This document shows, one piece after another, positions 45,101 to 54,214 of a stretch of 64,000 nt of DNA. The DNA is from Spirochaetia bacterium UBA5763. GTDB lineage: Bacteria; Spirochaetota; UBA4802; UBA5550. The translations under genes were made by a program, and so were the position numbers. Where the stretch lies: contig DIEX01000031.1 in NCBI GenBank assembly GCA_002418835.1, positions 238,058 to 302,057 of the forward strand, in the 5' to 3' direction. Position 1 is the first letter of the stretch, and every line of letters starts with the position of its first letter. Below the pieces are notes generated by a model that made no database searches, had not been told where the DNA came from, and was given only the letters and a program-made list of their open reading frames with translations.

Positions 45101-46558
45101 ATAACACTGATCAACAGGAAAACTGAAAAAGCCTCCGGCCTTACAATGGAAGAGGCTGTGGGTGCCCCTCTGGCAAAGGTCCTTGAGGATTTTGCTCCCG
45201 CAATAAATAAGATGAAAGATGCAATAATAGATAAACGCGGCTATTCAACTCCGGACTTTCTCCTTGAAAAAAACGGAGAGAAGCGTTTTTATAACCTGAT
45301 GCTGTATCCTCTTGTTGCAAGCAGCATTGAAGGAGCTGTTGTCCGCATTGAGGATGTAACTGATATGCGGCGCATTGATGAACAGCTGCGCCAGGCACAG
45401 AAGATGGAAACCGTGGGTAATCTTGCAGGGGGGCTGGCGCATGATTTTAATAATGTGCTCAGCGGTATTGTGGGCACAGTGAGCCTCATTAAACATCTTA
45501 TGACAAAAGAGAATCTCCTCAGTGAAAAGTTTACCAACTACATCGATATAATAGACAGGTCAGGGAAACGGGCAGCGGAGATGGTGCAGCAGCTTCTCAC
45601 TCTTTCACGTCGATATGAAGTTGCAATGAGGCCCCTTGACCTCAATAATTCATTAAAAAACGTAATGCAGATATGTCATAATACATTTGATAAATCTATT
45701 GAAATTAAAGCGGATTTCGCCCCTGAAAAGGCATTAATAAATGGAGACCCTTCACAGGTTGAACAGATTTTACTTAATCTCTGCGTAAATGCATCGCATG
45801 CAATGACAATCATGAGATCTCCCGGCGAGAAACATGGAGGGGCTCTCTCTGTTTCAATAAGATATATAAAAGCGGATATCTATTTCTGTTCTGTACATCC
45901 GGAGGCTAAACCGGGCTCTTACTGGGTAGTCAGCCATAGCGATACTGGTGTAGGTATGGATGAGGATATACTGAAGAATATATTTGACCCGTTCTTTACC
46001 ACCAAGGAGAGGGATCAGGGTACAGGCCTCGGGCTTGCAATGGTTTACAGTATTATCCACCATCATCATGGATTTATTGATGTTTATTCAGAGAAGGGCA
46101 TCGGCTCAACGTTTAATGTATATTTCCCCGGAATTGCTGAAGGGGAGGAGCCTGAACATGCCGGTTATGAATCTGTTATGGAAAAAGGTGAAGGAACAAT
46201 TCTCGTAATTGACGATGAAGATATAGTGAGACTCATGGCTGAAAATATTCTGATTGAATGCGGATACGGTGTAATTGCTGCTGAAAACGGCAGAGAGGGA
46301 GTTGAAATATTCCGAAACAGATACAACGGAATTAATGCAGTGCTTCTTGATATGGCAATGCCCGGTATGTCAGGTAAAGAGGTTTATGCTGAATTAAAAA
46401 ATATTAATCCCGGTGTCAAAGTTCTCCTCGCTTCAGGATTCAGACAGGATTACCGTGTTGATGAAGTAATAAAACTTGGTGTTACAGGTTTTATTCAGAA
46501 GCCATATTCTCTTGGTGAGCTTTCAAGGAAAGTTAAAGAGATTATAAAGGGAACGTAA
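42122..46558 (+). CDS. Hybrid histidine kinase with eight PAS domains
   Basis: The 1478-residue sensor starts at TTG 42122, with GGAGAG six bases ahead, and one N-terminal membrane helix (3-26). PAS domains follow at about 40-160, 165-285, 288-405, 412-530, 535-660, 668-785, 838-960 and 970-1085, with a repeated Asn/Glu-rich coiled coil at 785-838. HisKA carries His1107 (GGLAHDFNN), HATPase spans 1205-1338 (DTGVGMDE, GTGLGLAM), and the receiver 1358-1478 has Asp1410. Such stacks of PAS domains integrate several internal cues such as redox or small ligands. Phosphotransfer from the receiver would need an Hpt protein, which is not in the window. Confidence 0.94.
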   Translation: MFITITILTAVVLSLAAGAALFDVWLKSGFSRKRRKDSESLHYIAETLREAFFVMSTDWQKVYYLSPAYEKIYGKSIDELYRKPGAIFSVIHPDDREKVNTKASEKLSDSYFDEFPDYRIIKPDGSVRWVATRIFPVRDQNGLMIRICGFAVDITENKLEEIEHKKREKLYRSIIQNTQDVIYRSDIDGNIILISPSVYKVLGYPPEFDFTGINIADNLYYNQMDRETLVKILQEKGEVTDYETYLKKKDGSPVIVSTSSHFYYDEMGNIAGVEGVVRDITDRKRAEDLFNKAFYNNPCNMTISEISNGRIIEANNAWLKTLEFERDEVIGHTPSEINIYRNIEDRNRIIESIMKNGFVANLEIDFVSKTGKIQKSLFFSEVVEVAGRKVILSSGINLTEQRAVEESLRESEERFRRLAENAPDVIYRMKLPEGIYEYMSPSAEKVIGYRPEEVYAQPMLIAEAIHPEWREYFQKEWSKVLNGEASPYYEYKLITSDGTEKWIHQRNVLIKDANGNPAALEGIVTDITARKNIEEELSLKNAILSAEQEVSLDGILIVDKNGKTLTINKRFAEIWNVPDELLSESDDAKLLRHAVSMLEDPGEFRIKVDYLYVHIHEKSSDEILFKDGRTLERYSAPVKTGEGEYLGRVWYFRDITERKISEDNLRKSEEKFRRLTESAPIGIFLTDAEGNVIYTNPAWQKIAGVNFEESLGAGWAANIHPDDKKNVFDTWTKALKEKSGTSSKFRFKLENGEEIITYTIAVPVFDRAGNVICYVGTNSDITEIEKAQDKLKSLNEELTAANEELMATNEEFEAQNEELIASNFELEQAQKMLRESEKEYRTLVENFSSGIIVFSSDRSIILSNPSASNILGIAGEKMTGVKSGITGLSAWGGDGNLLKQEDLPVEIVFNTGKSVNNIVVGLSRADGKIDKWILCDAYPEFDSKGGIIKVIATFIDITERKNAEEEVQTLKNYLESIIDSIPDMLAGVDPEMNITLINRKTEKASGLTMEEAVGAPLAKVLEDFAPAINKMKDAIIDKRGYSTPDFLLEKNGEKRFYNLMLYPLVASSIEGAVVRIEDVTDMRRIDEQLRQAQKMETVGNLAGGLAHDFNNVLSGIVGTVSLIKHLMTKENLLSEKFTNYIDIIDRSGKRAAEMVQQLLTLSRRYEVAMRPLDLNNSLKNVMQICHNTFDKSIEIKADFAPEKALINGDPSQVEQILLNLCVNASHAMTIMRSPGEKHGGALSVSIRYIKADIYFCSVHPEAKPGSYWVVSHSDTGVGMDEDILKNIFDPFFTTKERDQGTGLGLAMVYSIIHHHHGFIDVYSEKGIGSTFNVYFPGIAEGEEPEHAGYESVMEKGEGTILVIDDEDIVRLMAENILIECGYGVIAAENGREGVEIFRNRYNGINAVLLDMAMPGMSGKEVYAELKNINPGVKVLLASGFRQDYRVDEVIKLGVTGFIQKPYSLGELSRKVKEIIKGT

Positions 46559-46639
46559 TTACTGAATGGGAGTATTTAAGGTTGTTTAGAAGAAATTTTC
46601 TTGAAATCTGAGGGATTATATTTTTTCTGTTAAAAACTG

Positions 46640-47485
46640 ATGAAATTTGAAAACAGAATTTTTAATGGATTATATCTAATGCTGAATACTTCCGGTACAG
46701 GAGACCCAAATAGCTGGAGCACAACTTTAAACAGAAGATATGATCTTCTCCGTACTTTTATTATTCTTCTGGCCGCTGTATGTTTTGCATTTTCTATTAT
46801 TAATTATTTTCGCGGTCTTTATTATCTCGCTGTTGCTGAGTTATTTATTTTTTTTATATCATTATGGATGTTGTTTTATATAAGAAAGCGGGAACGGCTC
46901 AGGCTTATCAGCTTTATCTTCATCTGCGTAAGCTGCTCCCTGGGATTGTTCGGCTCAGCAATCAGCGCTACACATCCAACTTTTGCCGTATGGAATTCTC
47001 TCAGCCCGTTTTTTGCTTTTTATCTCCTTGGTAAAAAAAAAGGTGCTGTAATAACCGTTATTTATATTCCGATTTCCACAGTCTTGTACATGGTAAGCCA
47101 TAGCACCGGTGTGAATGCCATACCTCTTGTAGCAGTGATGAATATCGTTTTATTCATGTTATGTATATCGTGGATTGCCTATCATTTTGAAACAACAAGA
47201 TCGGAAACAGAGCGGGCACTCCTTGACGATATTGATGAAAGAATTAAGACAGAACATGAACTTGAAAAAAATGTTGAAGAGTTAAAGCAGGCAAGTTCTG
47301 AAGTAAAAACACTCAGCGGCCTCCTGCCTATATGCTCATCCTGTAAAAAAATAAGGGATGACAGGGGCTACTGGACACAGATAGAATCATACGTAAAGAG
47401 GCATTCCAACGCAGAGTTCAGCCACGGGATATGCCCTGATTGCGCAAAAAAGTATTATCCCGATCTTATGGACGATAATGAATAA
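46640..47485 (+). CDS. Six-helix membrane protein with C-terminal CxxC/CxxC domain
   Basis: The 281-residue protein has five to six membrane helices (about 35-190), a coiled-coil linker (about 190-225) and the same C-terminal cysteine domain as the sensor at 32926-34188: LSGLLPICSSCKKIRDD, GYW, HS and FSHGICPDC. Here no PAS domain is present, so the membrane part itself must be the sensor. The shared domain in two unrelated membrane contexts suggests an independent output module. It lies 81 bases after the hybrid kinase and may be cotranscribed. Confidence 0.78.
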   Translation: MKFENRIFNGLYLMLNTSGTGDPNSWSTTLNRRYDLLRTFIILLAAVCFAFSIINYFRGLYYLAVAELFIFFISLWMLFYIRKRERLRLISFIFICVSCSLGLFGSAISATHPTFAVWNSLSPFFAFYLLGKKKGAVITVIYIPISTVLYMVSHSTGVNAIPLVAVMNIVLFMLCISWIAYHFETTRSETERALLDDIDERIKTEHELEKNVEELKQASSEVKTLSGLLPICSSCKKIRDDRGYWTQIESYVKRHSNAEFSHGICPDCAKKYYPDLMDDNE

Positions 47486-47751
47486 GTTGAGATAACTCTG
47501 AACCATAATTATCATCTCAAACATTGTATCAGGGTATAATTATCCTGTAAGCCCCCTGCCTCTAAAAATTAAGCTGACTACCCATGTTATACAGCACAAT
47601 AATAAAAAGATGGCATAAATTGCTATTTATCAGATCTTTCATTATATTAACAATAATGCACTTACACTATAGCAGTTTATGGAATGCCTGTGTAAATATA
47701 GCTAATAACAGTTTATGTTAATAATTCAGAGAACAGCATATCAGAAATATT

Positions 47752-50184
47752 ATGAAAGATACCTCCAAAAGAATACTGTTGATTGAAGACGAGGATATTA
47801 CAGCCAGGGTATATATTTCTATACTTGAGAGAGAGGGCTTTTCAGTTGTGCGCGCATCATCAGGAGAGGAAGCGATCAGGACAGCTGAACTGGACAAGAG
47901 TATAGATCTGATACTGTCTGATATTACCCTGGATGGTGATATTGACGGAGTAGATACTGCGGGGATTATTTTAAAAAACAATGAAATACCTGTTGTGTTC
48001 CTTTCGGAACATACAGGTGCTGATATTGTTGAAAAAGCTCAAAAGATAAATTCATACGGCTTTGTGGTAAAAAATACCGGGGATGCTCTCCTGCTGGCAT
48101 CCATCAGAATGGCTTTCAGACTTTATGAAGCGAATATGAATGTAATCTCTCAAAAGCAGGAGATTGAAGCTGCCAATGAGGAGATGCAGGCGGCCATAGA
48201 AGAGATGGAGGCGATTAATCAGGAACTCATAGACACGCAACAGAATTTAATTAAGAGTGAATCTGAGCTGAAAAGTTTATTCAATGCACTGCTTGTGGGT
48301 GTTGGTATGATTGTTGACCGGAAGTTTTTAAAAGTCAACAGATATCTTTGTAATCTCCTCGGTTATGAAGAGAGTGAATTAATAGGCAGCCTCACAAAGA
48401 GTATCTATGTTGATGATGAGGAATATGAGCGTGTGGGCCGTGAACTTTACGGGATGATGCTCAGGGAGGGGCATGGCATTTCTAATGCACGCATCCGGCA
48501 TAAAGACGGCGATATTCTTGACGCCCTTATAAGCCTCACTCCCGTTGATCCCGGGAATTTTTCTGCCGGTGCATGCATCACACTTAATGATATTACCGAG
48601 TTAAACCGTGCGGAGAATGCGCTTCGTGAAAGTGAGATGAAGTTTAAGGCCGTGATGGAACAATCCACTCTTCCCATGCTTATACTTGATATGCAGGGTA
48701 CACTGGTTGATGCCAATGAATCATGGATGAAGATGTGGAGCGCTGATGTAAATGTTGCCATAGGTAAATACAATATACTTGAAGACCCTCATCTGGAAGG
48801 TATAAAGCCGCTGCTTCACAGGGCATTTACAGGGGAGGCCCTGGATTTCCCTGAATATTTTTATGATCGTGCACTTGCAGGGAGAGAAGGGGGTGATCTC
48901 TGGATAACAGGGAGAGCTTATCCGTTAAAAGACGGAACAGGCAGAATCAATAATATTGTTATAATCATTGAAGATATAACTAATAAAAAGGTGGCTGAAG
49001 AGGCCCTACGGATAAGTGAGGAGAAGTTCAGAAACATATTCTTTAACATGACAGTGGGTTATTTCCGTACCGGAATTGACGGTAGCCTCATAGACATAAA
49101 TCCCGCATGCCTGAAAATTTTTGGTTTTTCCGGCGTTGAAGAAGCAAGGGCAACTCTTAACAATTCCACTGCCGGAGTTTATGCATCCAGAAATGAATGG
49201 CAGATGGTAAGAGAAAGGATGATGTCAGGCACAAATTCCTTTTCAGGAATAGTAACTCTGAAACGGAGTGACGGCTCGGAATTCAGAGGGGGACTGAATA
49301 TGCGTCTTATCACCGGGCCTGACGGTACACCTCAGTTTATTGAAGGGCTTGTGGATGATGTAACTGAACGTGAAAAGACACAGGAGATGCTTATACAGTC
49401 GGAGAAGATGATCACCGTGGCCGGTCTTGCCGCAGGTATGGCGCACGAGATCAATAATCCGCTCGGCATAATTATGCAGAACGCAGAAAATGCCCTTCAC
49501 CGTATGCTTGATGATCTGCCGGGGAATATCGCTGCTGCTGAGGGAGCAGGCACTGAGCTGAAGAAAATACAGGATTATGTGAGAGCCAGGAGAGTAGATC
49601 AGTATCTCACAGCTGTAAGGGATGCCGGAGCAAGGGCTGCGAAGATTGTGGCAAATATGCTTAAGTTCAGCAGGGGGACTGAATCAAAATTTGATTACCT
49701 GAATGTGAATAACATAATTGATAAAGCGCTTGACCTTGCTTCAAATGATTATGACCTGATGAAGAACTATGATTTCAGAAATATAAAGATAAATAAAAAT
49801 TACGGCGAACTCCCTGATATACCCTGCGCGGAAACACAGCTTGAACAGGTCTTCCTTAACCTTTTTAAAAATTCTGCTGAAGCGATGTTTGAAAACAGTG
49901 CTGCATCAAAGGAACATCATATAAATATTCAGACAGCGCAGAATAACGGTTATATAAAAATTGAATTTAAGGATAACGGCCCAGGCATGGATTCCATCAC
50001 AAAGAAAAGGGTATTTGAACCTTTTTTCACAGCAGGCAAAGTCGGCGGGGGTACAGGACTCGGGCTTTCTGTGTCTTACCATATAATCGTAACAGGGCAT
50101 GGAGGTTCTATCACTGTTGAGTCTGAACCTGGTGAAGGTACAGGGTTCATTATATCACTTCCGGTAGAAAGGAGAGGTTTCTAA
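47752..50184 (+). CDS. REC-PAS-PAS-PAS histidine kinase
   Basis: The 810-residue soluble kinase begins with a receiver (8-120, Asp57), a coiled coil (125-170), three PAS domains (about 170-285, 292-412, 420-540), HisKA with His565 (AGMAHEINNPLG) and HATPase (about 690-805; DNGPGMDS, GTGLGLSV). The input receiver means it can be controlled by another kinase, such as the hybrid at 42.1-46.6 kb. The next gene, a lone receiver, starts inside its stop codon (TAATG), and its ribosome site lies in this gene, so the products are made together and are probable phosphotransfer partners. Confidence 0.93.
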   Translation: MKDTSKRILLIEDEDITARVYISILEREGFSVVRASSGEEAIRTAELDKSIDLILSDITLDGDIDGVDTAGIILKNNEIPVVFLSEHTGADIVEKAQKINSYGFVVKNTGDALLLASIRMAFRLYEANMNVISQKQEIEAANEEMQAAIEEMEAINQELIDTQQNLIKSESELKSLFNALLVGVGMIVDRKFLKVNRYLCNLLGYEESELIGSLTKSIYVDDEEYERVGRELYGMMLREGHGISNARIRHKDGDILDALISLTPVDPGNFSAGACITLNDITELNRAENALRESEMKFKAVMEQSTLPMLILDMQGTLVDANESWMKMWSADVNVAIGKYNILEDPHLEGIKPLLHRAFTGEALDFPEYFYDRALAGREGGDLWITGRAYPLKDGTGRINNIVIIIEDITNKKVAEEALRISEEKFRNIFFNMTVGYFRTGIDGSLIDINPACLKIFGFSGVEEARATLNNSTAGVYASRNEWQMVRERMMSGTNSFSGIVTLKRSDGSEFRGGLNMRLITGPDGTPQFIEGLVDDVTEREKTQEMLIQSEKMITVAGLAAGMAHEINNPLGIIMQNAENALHRMLDDLPGNIAAAEGAGTELKKIQDYVRARRVDQYLTAVRDAGARAAKIVANMLKFSRGTESKFDYLNVNNIIDKALDLASNDYDLMKNYDFRNIKINKNYGELPDIPCAETQLEQVFLNLFKNSAEAMFENSAASKEHHINIQTAQNNGYIKIEFKDNGPGMDSITKKRVFEPFFTAGKVGGGTGLGLSVSYHIIVTGHGGSITVESEPGEGTGFIISLPVERRGF

Positions 50185-50561
50185 TGCCCGGGCGACTGAT
50201 GATTATTGATGATGAGGAATATATAAGAATTCCGATACAGGATTATTTTGAGGATAACGGCTGGCAGGTTAATCCGTTCAATTCCGCTGAGGAAGCTCTT
50301 GAATATCTTAAAACTGATACCGCAGATTGTATAATCGTTGATATGAGACTACCCGGAATGACAGGGCTGGAATTTATAGATAAAGCAAATAGTATCAGGA
50401 GAGGCCTTAAATATGTTATATATACAGGCTCTGTTGATTTTAATATAACAGAAAATCTCCGTTCAATAGGTATCACGGAGGAGTGTGTCGTTCATAAACC
50501 TGCTGAAAATCTAAGTGAGCTCCTTAAGGCCGCGGAGTTTAAACCCGGATGCGGAGGGTGA
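50184..50561 (+). CDS. Single-domain response regulator
   Basis: The 125-residue CheY-like receiver has the acidic pocket IIDDEE (8-12), phospho-acceptor Asp53 in VDMRLPG, and the conserved Thr/Lys of KYVIYTGS and VVHKPAE. It has no output domain, so it passes phosphate on or binds a partner. It lies between the REC-PAS kinase (one-base overlap) and the REC-HD-GYP gene (3-base gap), consistent with a three-gene relay. Confidence 0.93.
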   Translation: MPGRLMIIDDEEYIRIPIQDYFEDNGWQVNPFNSAEEALEYLKTDTADCIIVDMRLPGMTGLEFIDKANSIRRGLKYVIYTGSVDFNITENLRSIGITEECVVHKPAENLSELLKAAEFKPGCGG

Positions 50562-50564
50562 TTT

Positions 50565-51623
50565 ATGGAATCTGAGGGTAAAGCAATACTCATTGTTGAT
50601 GATGAAATGGCTATAAGGGAATCTATTGCTGATTACCTTGAGGATACCGGCTGCTTCCCGGAAACTGCTTCCAATGGTGTGGAAGCTCTTGATAAGCTTG
50701 CTGTTAAAGAGTACGATGCAGTGATCCTTGATCTTAATATGCCAGGCGTTGACGGGTTCGGTGTTATAGAAAAGACTTTCCCGCGCTATCCGGAGATGCC
50801 CATTATTGTATTATCCGGAGTCGGTGTACTTGATAAAGCTGTGGAGGCAATCCGTAAAGGTGCCTGGGATTTTCTCGGTAAACCTATAGAGAGTTTCTCC
50901 GTACTGAGTCTTACACTGAACAGAGCGCTTGAGCGGGCAAGACTTCTGAAGGAGAACAGGCTCTATAAAGAGCATCTTGAGGATGAGGTGCGCAAAAAGA
51001 CTGAACAGGTACTTGAGATGAGCCGCTCTTTGATCCTTACTCAGAAAGAGATTATTCTGAGGCTAGGCGATGTTGTTGAAACACGATCTCATGAAACAGG
51101 TAACCATGTACTCAGGGTTTCTGAACACGCGGCTCTCCTTGGGAAGCTTGCGGGTATGAGCCATGATGAAGCTGAAGATTTGAAGGTTGCCTCTCCGATG
51201 CATGATGTGGGAAAAATCGGTATATCAGATCTTATTCTTAATAAACCGGGCAAACTGACTGATGAAGAGTTTATATTGATGCAGCAGCATACAGTGATGG
51301 GATATAATATATTCTACAAATCTTCACTGCCGGTACTTCAGCTTGCAGCTGAAATAGCTCTGAATCATCATGAGAAGTGGAATGGAGAGGGGTATCCAAA
51401 TGGTATTGCAGGTGATAAAATTCCATTCTCCGCAAGAATAACCACTGTTGTCGATGTGTTTGATGCAATAACACATGCACGTGTTTATAAAGAAGCATGG
51501 ACAATGGATGATTCACTGACGTTTATGAGAGAAAATTCCGGTTTAATTTTTGACCCTGAACTCCTTTCGCTTTTTATTAAACACTTTGATGCTTTTCTTG
51601 ATATTCACACACGTCTTCCTTGA
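50565..51623 (+). CDS. REC-HD-GYP c-di-GMP phosphodiesterase
   Basis: The 352-residue response regulator has a receiver (1-125, Asp56 in ILDLNMPG), a coiled linker, and an HD-GYP domain (about 165-345) with MHDVGKIGISD and the signature HHEKWNGEGYPNG. HD-GYP enzymes hydrolyse c-di-GMP to pGpG or GMP at a metal centre; all core residues appear intact. GGAGG precedes the start. Together with the upstream kinase and receiver, phosphorylation is expected to set phosphodiesterase activity. Confidence 0.94.
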   Translation: MESEGKAILIVDDEMAIRESIADYLEDTGCFPETASNGVEALDKLAVKEYDAVILDLNMPGVDGFGVIEKTFPRYPEMPIIVLSGVGVLDKAVEAIRKGAWDFLGKPIESFSVLSLTLNRALERARLLKENRLYKEHLEDEVRKKTEQVLEMSRSLILTQKEIILRLGDVVETRSHETGNHVLRVSEHAALLGKLAGMSHDEAEDLKVASPMHDVGKIGISDLILNKPGKLTDEEFILMQQHTVMGYNIFYKSSLPVLQLAAEIALNHHEKWNGEGYPNGIAGDKIPFSARITTVVDVFDAITHARVYKEAWTMDDSLTFMRENSGLIFDPELLSLFIKHFDAFLDIHTRLP

Positions 51624-51688
51624 TAATCTGCGCTTTTTTTGACCTCTTTAATATTGCCATCCTCTTTTTTTGTGATTATAATTAAAAT

Positions 51689-54175
51689 ATGAAAAATATT
51701 GAACTTCTTTCAGAGATAGCCCTTACATTCATCAGGCTGGATAATTTTGATAAGCAGATGAATCGCTCCCTTGATATAATCGGAAAACACCTGGATGTAA
51801 GCAGGGTCTATGTGTTTCTGGATGATGAAAAAAGCACATCAACAAGTAATGTTTACGAATGGTGTAACTCTGGAATTGAACCGCAGATGGGCGAACTTCA
51901 GGATATTCCTTATGAGTCGATCCCTTCATGGAAAGAGATATTAACCAGGGAGGGGCGGATATATTCAGAGAATATAAATGAACTGCCATCTGACCTTGTA
52001 GAAATACTTGCTCAGCAGGAGATAATATCTCTGATTGTTTATCCATTGATTATAGAACATCAGATGCGGGGTTTCATAGGATTTGATGAATGCAGACAGC
52101 ATAGAAAATGGTCTGATGTTGAACTCGAAATTCTCAGAACAATTTCCGGTATAATATCGTCCTCAATGGAGAGGAACCTGTTACAGGAGAGACTTGCGCA
52201 GTCTGAAAACAACTTCAGGAATTTTTTTGATACCATCGATGATCTTTTTATTATAGGGAGTCTTACAGGAGATATCCTGTATGCTAACGATGCCGTTTCG
52301 CGCCAGTCGGGATATACCCTTGAAGAGCTGAAAACACTGAAGATATTAGAACTCCATCCCGCTGATAAAAGAGATGAAGCTGCAGAAATTTTAACAGCAA
52401 TGTTTAAGGGGGAGAGAAGCAGCTGTCCCCTTGAACTTCAGGATAAAAAAGGGAGCAGGTTCCCGGTTGAAACAAGGATCTGGATGGGGAAATGGAACGG
52501 AGAGGAGTGTATCTTTGGCATATCAAAGGACCTGAGCAAAGAACAGGAAGCACTTCAGAAGTTTACAAAACTTTTTGAAAACAACCCGGCTCTTATGGCA
52601 ATAAGCAGTGTTGAGGATAATATCATTACAGATGTAAACACTTCATTTCTGAATACACTGGGATATGAAAGGGATGAGGTTATCGGAAAGACAAACAGGG
52701 AACTCGGGCTTTTTGTTGTTCCTGAACAGCGTCAGTCTATTGTTGAGCTTTTTTTACAGGAGGGGCACGTCAGGGATGTTGAAGTTGTTATAAGGTGTAA
52801 AGGCGGAAACTTGATAAATGGATTGTTCTCCGGTGAATTAATCGATAACTTCGGTATTAAAAGTTTTCTTACCGTAATGGTTGATATTACTGAACAGGTT
52901 AGACTGAGGCAGGAAGTTGAGGAACAGCGAAAAAGGTTTAATCTCGCACTGGAGGGCACAAAAGCCGGTCTCTGGGACTGGGATATGATGGAAGACAGGG
53001 TAATATACTCACCGCTATGGAAGAGTATGCTCGGGTATAATGACAGCGAAGTGGAGAATTCTTTCAACGGATGGAAGAATCTGTGGCATCCGGATGATGC
53101 CCGGGATATAGAGAAGGCTATTAAAGATTATCTAGAAGGGAGAACTTATTCATATGAGGTAATTCACAGGCTCCTTCACAAAAATGGTGAATGGAGATGG
53201 ATTCTCTGCCGTGGCGCCCTGTTAAAAGACGAGGCTGGAAAGCCGTATCGCTGGGTCGGTACAAACCTTGATGTTACTGAAGAGAAAGAGAGGAGCAATG
53301 AGCTCGAACGCTTTTTCTCCGTGAACCTTGACCTTCTCTGTATTGCTGATACAGAAGGTAATTTTATCAAAACAAATAAGGCCTGGGAGGATATTCTCGG
53401 TTATACAAGTGATGAACTGGATAACAGTAAGTTCCTCGATTTTGTACATCCGGAGGATATAGATGCGACATTGCTGACAATGTCCAGGCTTGATGGTCAG
53501 GAGAAAGTGCTTAATTTCGTAAACAGGTACAGGGGCAGGGATGGCTCATACCACTATATTGAATGGCGTTCTCACCCTTATGGTAAGCTGATATACGCAG
53601 CCGCAAGGGACATTACTGAACGGATAAAAAATGAGGAACGGATAAAGGAGATATCAATCCGCGATCCCCTTACAAATATTTACAACAGAAGATATATTTT
53701 TGAAAGGCTTGAAGGTGTTATATCGGAATTTCTGAGAAACGGGAAAGCTTTTTCCGTTTCCATACTTGATATTGATTTCTTTAAAAAAATAAATGATGAA
53801 TATGGTCACATCGCCGGTGACTTTATTTTAAAGGAGTTTGCGGCAATTATAAGTAACAATCTCCGCCCCTATGATCTTTTCGGACGTTATGGTGGTGAGG
53901 AGTTTATTATTGTTTCATTAAATTCCAAACGGGAACAGAGTTGCAGTACAATTGAACGAATACTTGGACTTGTCCGGGGTAAAGTATTCGCATATAATGA
54001 TATTGAAATTAAATTCACTTTCAGTGCCGGTATATCTGATAGTCCTGAATTCGAAAAAAGGCGCCTTACAACAGAAATGATAATTGAGACCGCAGATAAC
54101 AGGCTTTATATGGCCAAGGGATCAGGGAGGAACAGGATTGTTATATCTGATCTTTCAATTGCGGATGAGATTTAG
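51689..54175 (+). CDS. GAF-PAS4-GGDEF diguanylate cyclase
   Basis: The 828-residue soluble protein has a GAF domain (about 8-160), PAS domains at about 168-285, 288-400, 410-530 and 535-650, and a GGDEF domain (about 655-820). The active site reads RYGGEEF and is preceded by RPYD five residues earlier, the product-inhibition I-site. Both indicate a working cyclase that makes c-di-GMP from two GTP. No EAL domain follows. It lies 65 bases after the HD-GYP gene on the same strand, so synthesis and breakdown genes are side by side. The ribosome site is weak. Confidence 0.93.
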   Translation: MKNIELLSEIALTFIRLDNFDKQMNRSLDIIGKHLDVSRVYVFLDDEKSTSTSNVYEWCNSGIEPQMGELQDIPYESIPSWKEILTREGRIYSENINELPSDLVEILAQQEIISLIVYPLIIEHQMRGFIGFDECRQHRKWSDVELEILRTISGIISSSMERNLLQERLAQSENNFRNFFDTIDDLFIIGSLTGDILYANDAVSRQSGYTLEELKTLKILELHPADKRDEAAEILTAMFKGERSSCPLELQDKKGSRFPVETRIWMGKWNGEECIFGISKDLSKEQEALQKFTKLFENNPALMAISSVEDNIITDVNTSFLNTLGYERDEVIGKTNRELGLFVVPEQRQSIVELFLQEGHVRDVEVVIRCKGGNLINGLFSGELIDNFGIKSFLTVMVDITEQVRLRQEVEEQRKRFNLALEGTKAGLWDWDMMEDRVIYSPLWKSMLGYNDSEVENSFNGWKNLWHPDDARDIEKAIKDYLEGRTYSYEVIHRLLHKNGEWRWILCRGALLKDEAGKPYRWVGTNLDVTEEKERSNELERFFSVNLDLLCIADTEGNFIKTNKAWEDILGYTSDELDNSKFLDFVHPEDIDATLLTMSRLDGQEKVLNFVNRYRGRDGSYHYIEWRSHPYGKLIYAAARDITERIKNEERIKEISIRDPLTNIYNRRYIFERLEGVISEFLRNGKAFSVSILDIDFFKKINDEYGHIAGDFILKEFAAIISNNLRPYDLFGRYGGEEFIIVSLNSKREQSCSTIERILGLVRGKVFAYNDIEIKFTFSAGISDSPEFEKRRLTTEMIIETADNRLYMAKGSGRNRIVISDLSIADEI

Positions 54176-54214
54176 TGAGAAGATATATTTTTTATTATAA
54201 CTTATAACCTCAAT

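Noticed and set aside
47486..47751. Small gene or RNA in the 266-base gap before the REC-PAS kinase
   Set aside because: No ORF with a ribosome site and no strong stem with T-run. Only a weak TGAGAT/ATCTCA inverted repeat is seen.
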